Below are positions 18,793-26,170 of a stretch of DNA of 34,067 nt, piece by piece. The DNA comes from an uncultured Verrucomicrobia subdivision 3 bacterium (GTDB lineage Bacteria > Verrucomicrobiota > Verrucomicrobiia > Limisphaerales > UBA11358). Location of the stretch: NCBI GenBank assembly GCA_903827955.1, contig CAIKKJ010000202.1, positions 1-34,067 on the forward strand, in the 5' to 3' direction. The translations under genes and the position numbers were made by a program. The notes under the pieces were generated by a model. That model was not told the origin of the DNA and searched no databases. It saw nothing but the letters and a program-made list of their open reading frames with translations. The first letter of the stretch is position 1, and each line of letters starts with the position of its first letter.

Positions 18793-18863
18793 CCTTCAGC
18801 CCAGGGTTGCGCGGCACGCGCCACCCTGGGTCAACGCCCCAAACCTTTCCTCAACCCTGAAGG
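18793..18863. repeat. Palindromic interspersed repeat (REP-like)
   Basis: CCCAGGGTTGCGCG (18800-18813) pairs with CGCGCCACCCTGGG (18817-18830) around a 3-nt loop, giving a 14-bp stem with one mismatch. An outer pair CCTTCAG (18793-18799) and CTGAAGG (18857-18863) frames it. The nested arrangement resembles palindromic repeats scattered between genes in planctomycete and verrucomicrobial genomes, a comparison from memory. No U-run follows on either side, so it is not a terminator. Confidence 0.7.
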
Positions 18864-18978
18864 CGGTTGCCTCGCCTCTGCCAGAGCTACCAATCGGCCC
18901 GTTTTTGCAAAATTTACCGGTCTCCGACCCTTTTCGGCGGTTTTTAATGCTATTATCGGCCAACCGCCGTCCCGCTCG

Positions 18979-19209
18979 GCCAAAACGACGGTAGTTTGGG
19001 TGCTTGGCGATACCCGACTGGGCAAAACGACGGTCATTTCGGCATTCCGGCAACGCGGGCGGGCAAAACGACGGTCGTTTGGGCGCTTGGAGACACTCGG
19101 GACGGCAAAACGACGCTCGTTTCGGGGCTTGGAGATGCTTGTCGGGGTGAAATGACGGTCGTTTCGGCAATCCGGCGGCGCGGCAGGGTAAAATGACGGT
19201 CGTTTTGGG
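18979..19209. repeat. Tandem array of 41-42-bp units, each with a 15-bp palindrome
   Basis: Units start at 18979, 19021, 19062, 19104, 19146 and 19187 (a partial last unit), with steps of 42, 41, 42, 42 and 41 bp. Each opens with about 22 bp of conserved sequence built on AAACGAC-G-GTCGTTT, a 7+1+7 palindrome in the consensus; single changes break it in several units. About 20 bp of more variable sequence follow. The variable parts fall in two classes: class A containing GCTTGG (units 1, 3, 4) and class B containing ATTCCGG or AATCCGG (units 2, 5). The period is four turns of B-DNA, so the palindromes face the same side of the helix. The similar spacers argue against CRISPR. Confidence 0.88.
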
Positions 19210-19518
19210 TGAGGAGCAACTCCACCCTACGAATTTTTTATCCGGCAGAGCAGCACCACGCCGCTTTCGCACACACGAGACAGATGGAAATCCCCAAGCT
19301 CAACGTCCGCCTGAAAGCGGTGTCGCCGCTCCCGCTCTGCCACCGCACTCCAAGACGCTTCGCGTTATCGGAGGCCACAGCCATTCGCGCCAGCGTCCTG
19401 AACTGCGGCGGCCCTCCGCCGCTTTTCTTCAAACCCGTCCGTCGGCGGGAAGTTTGGGCAGAGGAGCGCTTCCACCCTGCCAATCTTTATCCGGTAGGGC
19501 AGAGCTGCCGCTCTGCCC
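19203..19518. repeat. Diverged direct repeat pair with terminal hairpin
   Basis: Copies at 19203-19260 and 19453-19510 share TTTGGG, GAGGAGC, TCCACCCT, TTTATCCGG and AGAGC in the same order, 250 bp apart. The second copy leads into the hairpin GGGCAGAG-CTGCCG-CTCTGCCC (19497-19518). Between the copies is GCGGCGG-CCCT-CCGCCGC (19405-19422), followed by TTTTCTTC. The first copy begins inside the last unit of the 42-bp array, so the two repeat systems may be parts of one composite element. Confidence 0.6.
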
Positions 19519-19554
19519 ATGCTAATTCCCCAACCTCGGCGCGCCGCAGATTGA

Positions 19555-21771
19555 TCACTGCTGCGACTGATTTTGAATCGGGCTGTTCGTGGGAATCGAT
19601 GACGTTCCGTTTTCCCCGGGAGCCATGGTCGGGCTGACACTATTTGGGTTCCGGAGAAACGTGCTCCACGGCAATGGAATGAGTTTTTCAGGCAGCGAAT
19701 CCAGACCGTTGATTCCGTTCCAAGCCGCGGACCAATGGCTTTGAAACCACGCGGCGGCGATCGCTTCCAAAGCCGCGCCAAACATTTCGGGATGTTGACC
19801 GGCGAACTGCGTGGCCGCCTGCGGATCTTGGCGCGCCCAGTTGGCGACGACTTGGTTGATGGCGGCCACCTGCCCGGCCGCGGCTGGCTGGGCCAATGCG
19901 GGCAAAAATTTTTCCAGCGCGTGCGTCCGGAAGTCGGTGTCAGGCGTTTCGCAAACCCAGTTGAAGGCGCCGGGCAAATCGGTCTGCATCAAACGATCCA
20001 GCACGGCGAGCTGAAAGTAACTGCGCTGCGGTTCGTTCACGATGATGGCGGACGCATTCAGGGCTTCGGGAATTTCTGCACGCGAAATGGCGGCGGCCAG
20101 TTGATCAAAACTGCGACACCGGTTTGCATCCTGCTCCGCGCCGCCAATTTTTTCCAGCGCCGCGCGAATCTGTGACTGATTCAACGTGCCGGCGGCGACG
20201 TCAAATTTCCCGGCCGCCTCCGCCGTCGCCGTGGCCAGGGCTTGGCTGGCGAGTTGACGTTGCTCGCTGACCTTCTGCGCCGCCAGTCCCGCCGCCAGCA
20301 AAGCCAGCACCGCCAGGACGGCAAAAACCTGGTTGAGGCGGCGCGCCGTCCGGCTTTGGTTTTGGGTTGGCTGAACCTGATTGCGGGCGGTGTCGATCTG
20401 GCGTTGCGCGTCGCGCGTCTGGTTTTGAATTTCCTGAATTTTGCTTTGCGCGTCGCGAACTTCATTGCGCGCGGCGGCCAGCTGACTTTGCGCGGATTGA
20501 GCCTGGTTCTGCCAGACTTGAACTTCGTTTTGCGCGGCTAACAATTTATTCTGCGCATCGTGAGCGTCCTGGCGAGTAGCGGCCAGCTGGCTTTGAATGT
20601 TCTGCACCTGACTCTGCGCCGCCAGCAATTGGTTTTGCGCGGCCTGAGTTTTTTCAATCTGGTCGGGCGCGACGGACGGCAAACTCTGTATTTCCAGAAT
20701 TGTATTTTGGGCGATGCGCGCCTGATGACGGGCTGCTTCCAATTGGTTCTGGGCCTCGCGCGCTTGCGCTTGCGCTTCCGAAGCTTTGGTTTCGGCGGCC
20801 TGCGCGCGGTGGCGGACGGCCTCCAATTGAGTTTGCGTGTCGCGAACCTGGTTTTGAAATTCCTGAAGCTGTTGGCGAGCGTCGCGCGCCTGCTGCTGCG
20901 CGGCTAAAGCTTGAGCTTGCGCGGCTTGAATCTGGCCATGAACGTCGCGCGGCAGATTCTGGGACGCCAACGCCTGCGCCTGCGCCGCGCGCGCCTCGCG
21001 CTGGGCGTCCTGCAATTGCCGCCGGACTTCCTCGACTTGATTCAAGGCTTCGCGCGCCTGATGTTGGGCGGCGGCAAAATCAAAGAAGTGACGCCGCTGC
21101 TCACGCCACCACAGCCCGTTGAAGCCAACGCCAAGCAGCAAGGCGATCAGTTGGATTTTAGCCATCTCCAGATCGGCTTCGGCGTTGCGGTCATCTTTGG
21201 CGAGAATTTCCCGCTTCTCCGCGCCATGCCGGGCGTCAACGAAAATAAATTTCCCGGCGCGCCGGGCGGTATCCAAAGTTCCGTCCGGCGCTACCGGATG
21301 CCGCAGCGCGGGAACGAAACACTCCGCTGACGTTGGGTCACCAGACTGGTGGTCATCACTGACGTTGGGTTCGCCGGCAATGACGACGGGCAAAATATTT
21401 TTGTCGCGCCCGAGCTGCTTGAAATAACGGACGACTTCATTGACCTGCTCACTTTGGGCCGAACGCGGCGAACAGATCACGATCAGACATCTTGCTCGCT
21501 CCAAGGCCGTGCGCGTCTCCGCGCTCAAGGTGGCAGCCGCGGACGAGGCTGCTTCACTCCGGAAAACCGGATCGATCCGCTCGGGAATGTTTTCGCCACG
21601 CCCATTGATCTGGCCGACGAATTCGGCGGGGATTGAAAAAGCCTTCAGCGCGGCATGCAGCCAATCACCCCAGCACAAGCTGCCCGCAGCCGGTGGATCC
21701 GCGCGTTGCGCGCGATTGTCGGGTTCGCTGTAACTAAGGAACGCCCAATATTTATTTTCGTTTTCGGTCAT
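19555..21771 (-). CDS. TIR-domain membrane protein with long heptad coiled coil
   Basis: This 738-residue protein begins with a TIR domain (about 1-180): KYWAFLSYSEPDN, WGDWLHAALKAFSIP, CLIVICSPRSAQSEQVNEVV. Glu in the last motif sits where TIR NADases carry their catalytic Glu, though alignment is needed. A hydrophobic segment (about 204-220, LIALLLGVGFNGLWW) is followed by an Ala/Gln-rich coiled coil (about 228-470) in almost unbroken heptads (AQNQLLA, AQSQVQN, IQSQLAA). A transmembrane helix (about 478-498, VFAVLAVLALLAAGLAA) precedes a C-terminal helical region with WARQDPQAATQFAG, like DPxAA repeats common in Verrucomicrobiota. No effector partner is adjacent. It could be a signalling scaffold or a stress or defence sensor; the sequence does not decide. 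Confidence 0.8.
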   Translation of the reverse strand: MTENENKYWAFLSYSEPDNRAQRADPPAAGSLCWGDWLHAALKAFSIPAEFVGQINGRGENIPERIDPVFRSEAASSAAATLSAETRTALERARCLIVICSPRSAQSEQVNEVVRYFKQLGRDKNILPVVIAGEPNVSDDHQSGDPTSAECFVPALRHPVAPDGTLDTARRAGKFIFVDARHGAEKREILAKDDRNAEADLEMAKIQLIALLLGVGFNGLWWREQRRHFFDFAAAQHQAREALNQVEEVRRQLQDAQREARAAQAQALASQNLPRDVHGQIQAAQAQALAAQQQARDARQQLQEFQNQVRDTQTQLEAVRHRAQAAETKASEAQAQAREAQNQLEAARHQARIAQNTILEIQSLPSVAPDQIEKTQAAQNQLLAAQSQVQNIQSQLAATRQDAHDAQNKLLAAQNEVQVWQNQAQSAQSQLAAARNEVRDAQSKIQEIQNQTRDAQRQIDTARNQVQPTQNQSRTARRLNQVFAVLAVLALLAAGLAAQKVSEQRQLASQALATATAEAAGKFDVAAGTLNQSQIRAALEKIGGAEQDANRCRSFDQLAAAISRAEIPEALNASAIIVNEPQRSYFQLAVLDRLMQTDLPGAFNWVCETPDTDFRTHALEKFLPALAQPAAAGQVAAINQVVANWARQDPQAATQFAGQHPEMFGAALEAIAAAWFQSHWSAAWNGINGLDSLPEKLIPLPWSTFLRNPNSVSPTMAPGENGTSSIPTNSPIQNQSQQ

Positions 21772-21870
21772 GTGCAGCGGGGCAGAATAAATTCTTTGCG
21801 CGGAAGAATCAATTCTCCGCCGAAAACTTTATCCGCCGGCCCCAAAGCGCTGCCGGCACCGGCAAGCTTC

Positions 21871-21897
21871 ACGAACGCTTGCTGCGTGCGCGTTCGT
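21871..21897. promoter_or_regulatory. Inverted repeat upstream of rex, candidate operator
   Basis: ACGAACGC (21871-21878) and GCGTTCGT (21890-21897) are exact inverted copies, 11 nt apart, ending 17 bp before the chosen rex GTG. It lies in the divergent gap between the TIR gene and rex. It does not match the TTGTG-N6-CACAA-like site known for Rex proteins, so autoregulation by Rex is not supported by sequence alone. Confidence 0.35.
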
Positions 21898-21914
21898 CGC
21901 TTAATTTGCCGGCG

Positions 21915-22547
21915 GTGAAAAAAACCGGACGCCCCATCATCCCGCGCAAGACGATTTATCGGCTCTCGATCTATTCGCGCTGCCTAGCGCGGCTGCGCGA
22001 GAACGAGATTGGCACAGTTTCGAGCGAGGCGCTGGCCAAGGCCGCCGGTGTCAAGCCCACGCAATTGCGCAAAGACCTCGCCTACTTCGGCACGTTCGGC
22101 ACGCGCGGGTTGGGCTATGACGTGGCGGAATTGTCCGGGAAAATCTCCGACGAACTCGGCACTTCGAGTTTGCAGCCGGTGATTCTCGTCGGGGTGGGAC
22201 ATCTCGGTCTCGCGCTGATTTCGTATCGCGGATTTGAAAAGGAAGGGTTTGAGATCATCGCCGCGTTCGACGCCGAACCGGGTCGCAAGCGCGACAAAAA
22301 AATTTCCCAACCGCTGCTGCCGATGGCGGAAATGCCGGGCTTCATCGCAGAGCACAATGTGAAGATGGCCATTCTCTCCGTGCCCGCCGCCGTGGCGCAG
22401 GAAGTGGCCAACACGCTGATAGATTGCGGCGTCGCGGGCATCCTGAACTTCGCGCCCATCGTGCTGGCCGTGCCGGAAGATGTGATGGTCAACAACGTCA
22501 ACCTCGCCATCGAGTTGGAGAATTTGAGCTACTTCATCCAGGGGTGA
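21915..22547 (+). CDS. rex: Redox-sensing transcriptional repressor Rex
   Basis: This 210-residue regulator binds DNA when NADH/NAD+ is low and releases it when NADH rises. The N-terminal winged helix shows VSSEALAKAAGVKPTQLRKD followed by LAYFGTFGTRGLGYDV, which is nearly diagnostic of the family. A Rossmann fold follows with ILVGVGHLGLALISYRGF (GxGxxG). The stretch ILNFAPIVLAVPEDVMVNNV and ending LAIELENLSYFIQG complete the Rex pattern. GTG 21915 (MKKTGRPIIP) fits family lengths. A TTG at 21879 extends the frame by 12 codons but lies inside an inverted repeat. It is the only plus-strand gene I support, divergent from the TIR gene and convergent with the ABC permease (10 bp between stops). 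Nearby cbb3 oxidase genes are plausible targets. Confidence 0.95.
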   Translation: MKKTGRPIIPRKTIYRLSIYSRCLARLRENEIGTVSSEALAKAAGVKPTQLRKDLAYFGTFGTRGLGYDVAELSGKISDELGTSSLQPVILVGVGHLGLALISYRGFEKEGFEIIAAFDAEPGRKRDKKISQPLLPMAEMPGFIAEHNVKMAILSVPAAVAQEVANTLIDCGVAGILNFAPIVLAVPEDVMVNNVNLAIELENLSYFIQG

Positions 22548-22557
22548 CCTGGAAAAA

Positions 22558-23379
22558 TCAAATCACATCCGCAAACGTGCGTTCCATCTTGCGGAAATAC
22601 CACACGCCGCTCACCAGCAACAGAACTACCACCGCCACCGAAGTCAGCACCGTCTGAAAATCCAGCGGCGTCTTCCCCGCCAACAGCGACCAGCGGAAGC
22701 CTTCAATCACGCCGACCATCGGATTCAATGCGAACAGCCACCGCCATTTTTCCGGCGTCATGTAAAACACGGGCGAGACATACATGCCGAGCTGCACGAT
22801 GAACGGCACGATGTAGCGGAAGTCGCGATACTCCACATTCAGCGCACACAACCACAGCCCGATGCCCAGCGACGCGCCGAGCGCGAGCAGCATGAACAGC
22901 GGCAGAAACACCAGTTGCATCCCCGGCATGAACCGCAGCCAGACTAGCGAAATCGCCAGCAACACCAGCGTGATGAGAAAATCCACAAAGCTCGTGATGA
23001 CCGCCCCCGCCGGCACCACGAGACGCGGAAAATAAACTTTGGAAATCAAATTTGCGTTCGTGATCAGGCTGTTACTCGCCTCGCTCATCGAGGTGGAAAA
23101 AAACTGCCACGGCAGCATCGCCGCGAGGATGATGAGAAAATACGGCACGTCCGCCGGCACGGGAAATTTCCCGATTTTGCCAAACACCGCCGTGAAGATG
23201 AACGTCATCAGCAACGGCCGGATCACCGCCCACGCCACGCCGATGGCCGTCTGCTTGTAGCGCACCAAGATGTCGCGCCACGCCAGAAAATAAAACAGCT
23301 CACGGTAATGCCACAGGTCGCGCCAGTAATTTTTACCGGCGCGTCCGGGTTCGATGAGCAGTTCCGGCAATTCTTGCAC
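22558..23379 (-). CDS. ABC-2 type polysaccharide/lipid export permease (Wzm/TagG-like)
   Basis: The protein is an integral membrane subunit of an ABC exporter. It carries the family opening LWHYRELFYFLAWRDILVRY with KQTAIGVAWAVIRPLLM, about six hydrophobic helices, and VYFPRLVVP and YVSPVFYMTPEKWRW, all typical of O-antigen, teichoic-acid or capsule exporters. The start is uncertain. GTG 23379 gives 273 residues and the usual spacing to WRD. TTG 23436 overlaps the stop of the preceding gene as TTGA and would give 292. Longer extensions only overlap the preceding gene. The ATPase partner (Wzt-like) that normally follows is not here; the next gene is rex on the other strand. The permease must use an ATPase encoded elsewhere or be a displaced gene. 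Confidence 0.87.
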   Translation of the reverse strand: MQELPELLIEPGRAGKNYWRDLWHYRELFYFLAWRDILVRYKQTAIGVAWAVIRPLLMTFIFTAVFGKIGKFPVPADVPYFLIILAAMLPWQFFSTSMSEASNSLITNANLISKVYFPRLVVPAGAVITSFVDFLITLVLLAISLVWLRFMPGMQLVFLPLFMLLALGASLGIGLWLCALNVEYRDFRYIVPFIVQLGMYVSPVFYMTPEKWRWLFALNPMVGVIEGFRWSLLAGKTPLDFQTVLTSVAVVVLLLVSGVWYFRKMERTFADVI

Positions 23380-23432
23380 GTCGGAAAGATGACGGGAATC
23401 CAGCGGGAAAACAAGGCGGGTTCGCAGGAACT

Positions 23433-24116
23433 TCAATGCACCGTGCAGCAAACTCCCGTCGCTAGATCCGGGCTTAGGAAGGGAATGCCCAGCGCCATGC
23501 CGCGCAGGATGAGCAACGTCGCCAGCAGACAGACGCTGAAGGGAATGGCACGCCGCAGTTTCATCCGGAACGTGGGCGGCAGAATTTTTCCAGAAAGACT
23601 GATGCCCAGCATCATCGGCAACGTGCCGAGACCAAACGCCAGCATCCAGCCGACGCCGGATAAAATGGTGCCGCGCGCCACCGCTCCCGCCAGCGCGACG
23701 TAAACCAGACCGCACGGCAGCAGGCCGTTCAACATGCCGAGCAACACAAGCGAACGGAAGGATCGTTGTTGGAGCTGCGCGCCCATCGCGGATTTGAGTT
23801 TACCGACCAACCGCACGACGGGCGCGGCGAGGGCAATTTTTTTGGAGCACAGCAAGCCAGTTAGAATTGCCACGCCGAGCGCGATGGATAACCAGCGCTG
23901 CGCGCCGATGACAAAAAGGGATTTGCCCGCGAGTCCGGCGATGACGCCGAAGAGCGCGTAGGTGGTGATGCGGCCAAACTGGTAAACTACGCGACCCGCG
24001 ACAAACCGCCCTGCCCCGCCGGGCGGCACGGGCAGCGCGAGCAGCAACGGCCCGCACATGGCGGCGCAGTGCAGGCTGCCGAGCAATCCGAGCGCGAGGG
24101 CGAGGGCGTAGTCCAT
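23433..24116 (-). CDS. SafE/DsbD-like membrane protein of the cbb3 locus
   Basis: This 227-residue protein has about six transmembrane segments. The motifs GSLHCAAMCGP near the N-terminus and NGLLPCGLVYVAL near the middle mark the TauE/SafE-DsbD_2-like group that regularly follows fixH in cbb3 loci of Bacteroidetes and relatives. The paired Cys-containing half-motifs suggest metal or thiol handling, and copper delivery to the oxidase is the usual proposal. The chain ends in CCTVH, a further possible metal ligand set. Sulfite export should not be taken literally from the family name. It lies 117 bp after fixH; an inverted repeat fills that gap. Confidence 0.85.
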   Translation of the reverse strand: MDYALALALGLLGSLHCAAMCGPLLLALPVPPGGAGRFVAGRVVYQFGRITTYALFGVIAGLAGKSLFVIGAQRWLSIALGVAILTGLLCSKKIALAAPVVRLVGKLKSAMGAQLQQRSFRSLVLLGMLNGLLPCGLVYVALAGAVARGTILSGVGWMLAFGLGTLPMMLGISLSGKILPPTFRMKLRRAIPFSVCLLATLLILRGMALGIPFLSPDLATGVCCTVH

Positions 24117-24127
24117 TTTAGTTTTTT

Positions 24128-24222
24128 ACCACGGATAAACACTGATAAACACGGATAAGAAATTCGACGGCGTCAGCATCGGACGGTTTTTAATCTGTGT
24201 TTCATTCGTGCCCATCTGTGGC
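24128..24222. repeat. Imperfect long inverted repeat between fixH and the SafE-like gene
   Basis: The left arm (24128-24156) begins ACCACGGATAAACACTGAT; the right arm (24193-24222), read on the minus strand, begins GCCACAGATGGGCACGAAT. Over about 29 positions nearly all differences are A/G exchanges plus one insertion. Transcribed from the plus strand many of these can pair as G-U; on the minus strand they would be A-C mismatches. Each arm is itself made of short repeats of the type ACACGGAT. Similar elements occur between genes in other verrucomicrobial genomes, a recollection. Confidence 0.7.
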
Positions 24223-24233
24223 CAATTCTTAGG

Positions 24234-24683
24234 TCAGAATTTAATCTTCTGCTCCAGAAAATAATTTTTCCCGCCCGCGTTCCAGCTCACGCGCACGGCC
24301 CACGCGCCGGCGGCCAGTTGCGACACATCGAGCGTTTGCGTGCCATCGGCTTGCGGTGTTAGAGCGAGCGTGCGGTCGAGTCCGGGGGCGGATGGACGGT
24401 AAAGCTCCACCGTGCCGGAAAGTTTTTGCGCGAGCTGCGCGGTAGGCAGGCGGATGAAGATTTTGCCGGCGGCGGCATCGTGCGCCAGAGTCGCGCCGGA
24501 TTTTTCCGCCCGCGCGGCGCTCTCGATCTGATCCTGAAATTTTAATTCCTGCTCGTAGTAGTTGTTGCTGACCAGATGGTCGGTGTGAGCGCAGGCGATG
24601 AAGACGGCGGTGGTCATGATGCCGATGAAGATCACGAAGGCGAACACGATGCCGAGCGGCCAGGGATTGAATTTAGTTTTCAT
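24234..24683 (-). CDS. fixH: FixH-family cbb3 oxidase accessory protein
   Basis: The 149-residue protein has one N-terminal membrane helix (WPLGIVFAFVIFIGIMTTAVF) and then the family motif NNYYEQELKFQDQIE, followed by a periplasmic beta-rich domain ending SWNAGGKNYFLEQKIKF. FixH/CcoH proteins are needed for assembly or stability of cbb3-type oxidase in several bacteria. It starts 3 bp after the ccoG stop, which supports the call and co-translation. Length and layout are normal. Confidence 0.92.
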   Translation of the reverse strand: MKTKFNPWPLGIVFAFVIFIGIMTTAVFIACAHTDHLVSNNYYEQELKFQDQIESAARAEKSGATLAHDAAAGKIFIRLPTAQLAQKLSGTVELYRPSAPGLDRTLALTPQADGTQTLDVSQLAAGAWAVRVSWNAGGKNYFLEQKIKF

Positions 24684-24686
24684 AGT

Positions 24687-26156
24687 TTAATTGCGCGGCC
24701 CGATAAAGGCCGTCTTGAGGGTTTGCAGTTTTTTGCCGTTGGAATAAACGCCGAGCACGAGCGGCGTGGTGCCGGAGTGCATGGCTGCCGGTTCAAGCTC
24801 GATGATGATGGAATCTTCAAACGTCTTTTGCGGCGCGACGGCGAGATAACCTTCACCCATCACGCGCAAATCGCCATGCGGATTTTCGAGGAGCAGTTCC
24901 ACGGGCATCGCGCGCGAAGTTTTGTTCACGATGCGCACGGTGTAGAGATTACTGAAACGTCCATCAGGCATCTGCTGAAACAGCGCGCCGGGCGCGCGGA
25001 GCAGTGTGGCCTCGACATCGGAACGCGTCAGCAACAACACCGCGAGCAACGTGCCGAGCGCGAGCAGGATCGCCGAGTAGCCGATAATGCGCGGCGTGAC
25101 GCGGAGATGTTCGCCACGCTCGATACCGTTCAGCGACGCGTAACGGATGAGGCCGAGCGGCGAACCAACTTTTTTCATGACGCCGTCGCAGGCATCCATG
25201 CAGGCGGTGCAATGGACGCATTCCATTTGCGTGCCGTTGCGGATGTCAATGCCGGTCGGGCAGACGACGACGCATTGGTTGCAATTCACACAGTCGCCGA
25301 AGCCCGCGAATTTGCGCTCGCCAAATTTCTGGTCGCGTTTAAGCGGGCCGCGTTTTTCGCCGCGCTTGTGGTCGTAGGCCACGACAATGGAATTTTCATC
25401 GAGCAACAACGATTGCAGCCGGCCATACGGACAGACAAACGTGCAGGCCTGTTCGCGAAAGCGAGCGAAGATACCGTAGAATAAAAGCGAGAACGCAATC
25501 ATGAAGCTCAAGCCAGCGAGATGTTGCGCGGGCGGGTCGGTGATAATCTGGTAAAGCGACTGCCAGCCGATGATGTAGCTCAAGAGCACATTCCCGACGA
25601 GAAACGAGAGCGCGTAAAAAATTCCGTGTTTGAAAAGTTTGGTCGCAATTTTTTTGGCGGTCCACGGCGCGGCGTTCAAGGCGCGTTGCTCGTGCGCGTC
25701 GCCTTCGATGGCGTATTCGATTTTGCGGAAGACCATTTCCATCATCACCGTTTGCGGGCAGGCCCAGCCGCACCAGAGCCGGCCGAACGCGGCGGTGAAG
25801 ACAAAGATGCCGACGAACACAATGAGCACGGTGACGGCAAAGATGATCATGTCCTGCGGCCAGAAAATCTGGCCGAGCACGACAAACTTGCGTTCGACGA
25901 TGTTCATCATCAGGAGCGGATTGCCACCGATGGTGATGAACGGACCAGCAAACATGATGAAGATGAGCAACCAACTGAACCACGAGCGCAGCTGGAAATA
26001 TTTTCCATCCACTTTTTTCGGATAGACCCATTTGCGGGCGCCAGATCTTTCGGCGGTGGCGATGTGGTCGCGGAAGTCTGACCAGTCCACCGCCTTCAGC
26101 GTCGACTTGGCGTCGGCTGCTCCTTTTTTGTCGGGCGAGGCTGGGTCGGGGTTCAC
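24687..26156 (-). CDS. ccoG: CcoG (FixG/RdxA) membrane ferredoxin-like protein
   Basis: This 489-residue iron-sulfur protein of cbb3 maturation is reported in other bacteria to act as a cupric reductase. Membrane helices surround GRLWCGWACPQ and FREQACTFVCPYGRLQS, characteristic of the NapH/CcoG group. A cytosolic bis-[4Fe-4S] segment follows: CVNCNQCVVVCP near 290 and CVHCTACMDACD near 318. A last helix (IIGYSAILLALGTLLAVLLL) leads to a C-terminal Ig-like periplasmic domain. The start is GTG 26156 (MNPDPASPDKK), with no Shine-Dalgarno. It is 54 bp downstream of ccoP; a GC-rich hairpin fills most of that gap. Confidence 0.95.
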   Translation of the reverse strand: MNPDPASPDKKGAADAKSTLKAVDWSDFRDHIATAERSGARKWVYPKKVDGKYFQLRSWFSWLLIFIMFAGPFITIGGNPLLMMNIVERKFVVLGQIFWPQDMIIFAVTVLIVFVGIFVFTAAFGRLWCGWACPQTVMMEMVFRKIEYAIEGDAHEQRALNAAPWTAKKIATKLFKHGIFYALSFLVGNVLLSYIIGWQSLYQIITDPPAQHLAGLSFMIAFSLLFYGIFARFREQACTFVCPYGRLQSLLLDENSIVVAYDHKRGEKRGPLKRDQKFGERKFAGFGDCVNCNQCVVVCPTGIDIRNGTQMECVHCTACMDACDGVMKKVGSPLGLIRYASLNGIERGEHLRVTPRIIGYSAILLALGTLLAVLLLTRSDVEATLLRAPGALFQQMPDGRFSNLYTVRIVNKTSRAMPVELLLENPHGDLRVMGEGYLAVAPQKTFEDSIIIELEPAAMHSGTTPLVLGVYSNGKKLQTLKTAFIGPRN

Positions 26157-26170
26157 GGCGATAGATTTTT

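Larger units (their letters stand above)
18509..19554. other. About 1 kb intergenic block of repeats without a credible gene
   Basis: Several frames of 60-160 codons are open here on both strands, but they consist of translated repeat DNA (motifs such as KRRSF and TTVVLP) and overlap one another in every frame. The unit lengths in the array mix 41 and 42 bp, so no frame is preserved along it. The first 230 bp next to the kinase ATG are AT-richer and should contain its promoter. The rest holds a long hairpin repeat (18793-18863), the 42-bp array (18979-19209) and a direct repeat pair (19203-19260 and 19453-19510). The stretch 19310-19440 reads like interspersed repeat DNA I recall from other verrucomicrobial genomes. 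Confidence 0.7.

Noticed and set aside
18979-19209. CRISPR array
   Set aside because: The 22-bp repeats vary between units, and the 20-bp spacers resemble each other in two classes. No cas gene is near.
18742-19272. Protein-coding genes on either strand across the repeat array
   Set aside because: Open frames exist on both strands because repeat DNA lacks stops. Unit lengths of 41 and 42 bp break any frame, and no domain is recognisable.
19497-19518. Terminator of the TIR gene
   Set aside because: The 8-bp stem is good, but the minus strand continues TACCGG without a U-run. It is better explained as part of the direct repeat.
23380-23715. Longer N-terminus for the ABC permease
   Set aside because: Most of the extension overlaps the SafE-like gene in another frame and is His/Arg-rich. 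Only the TTG at 23436 remains a fair alternative.
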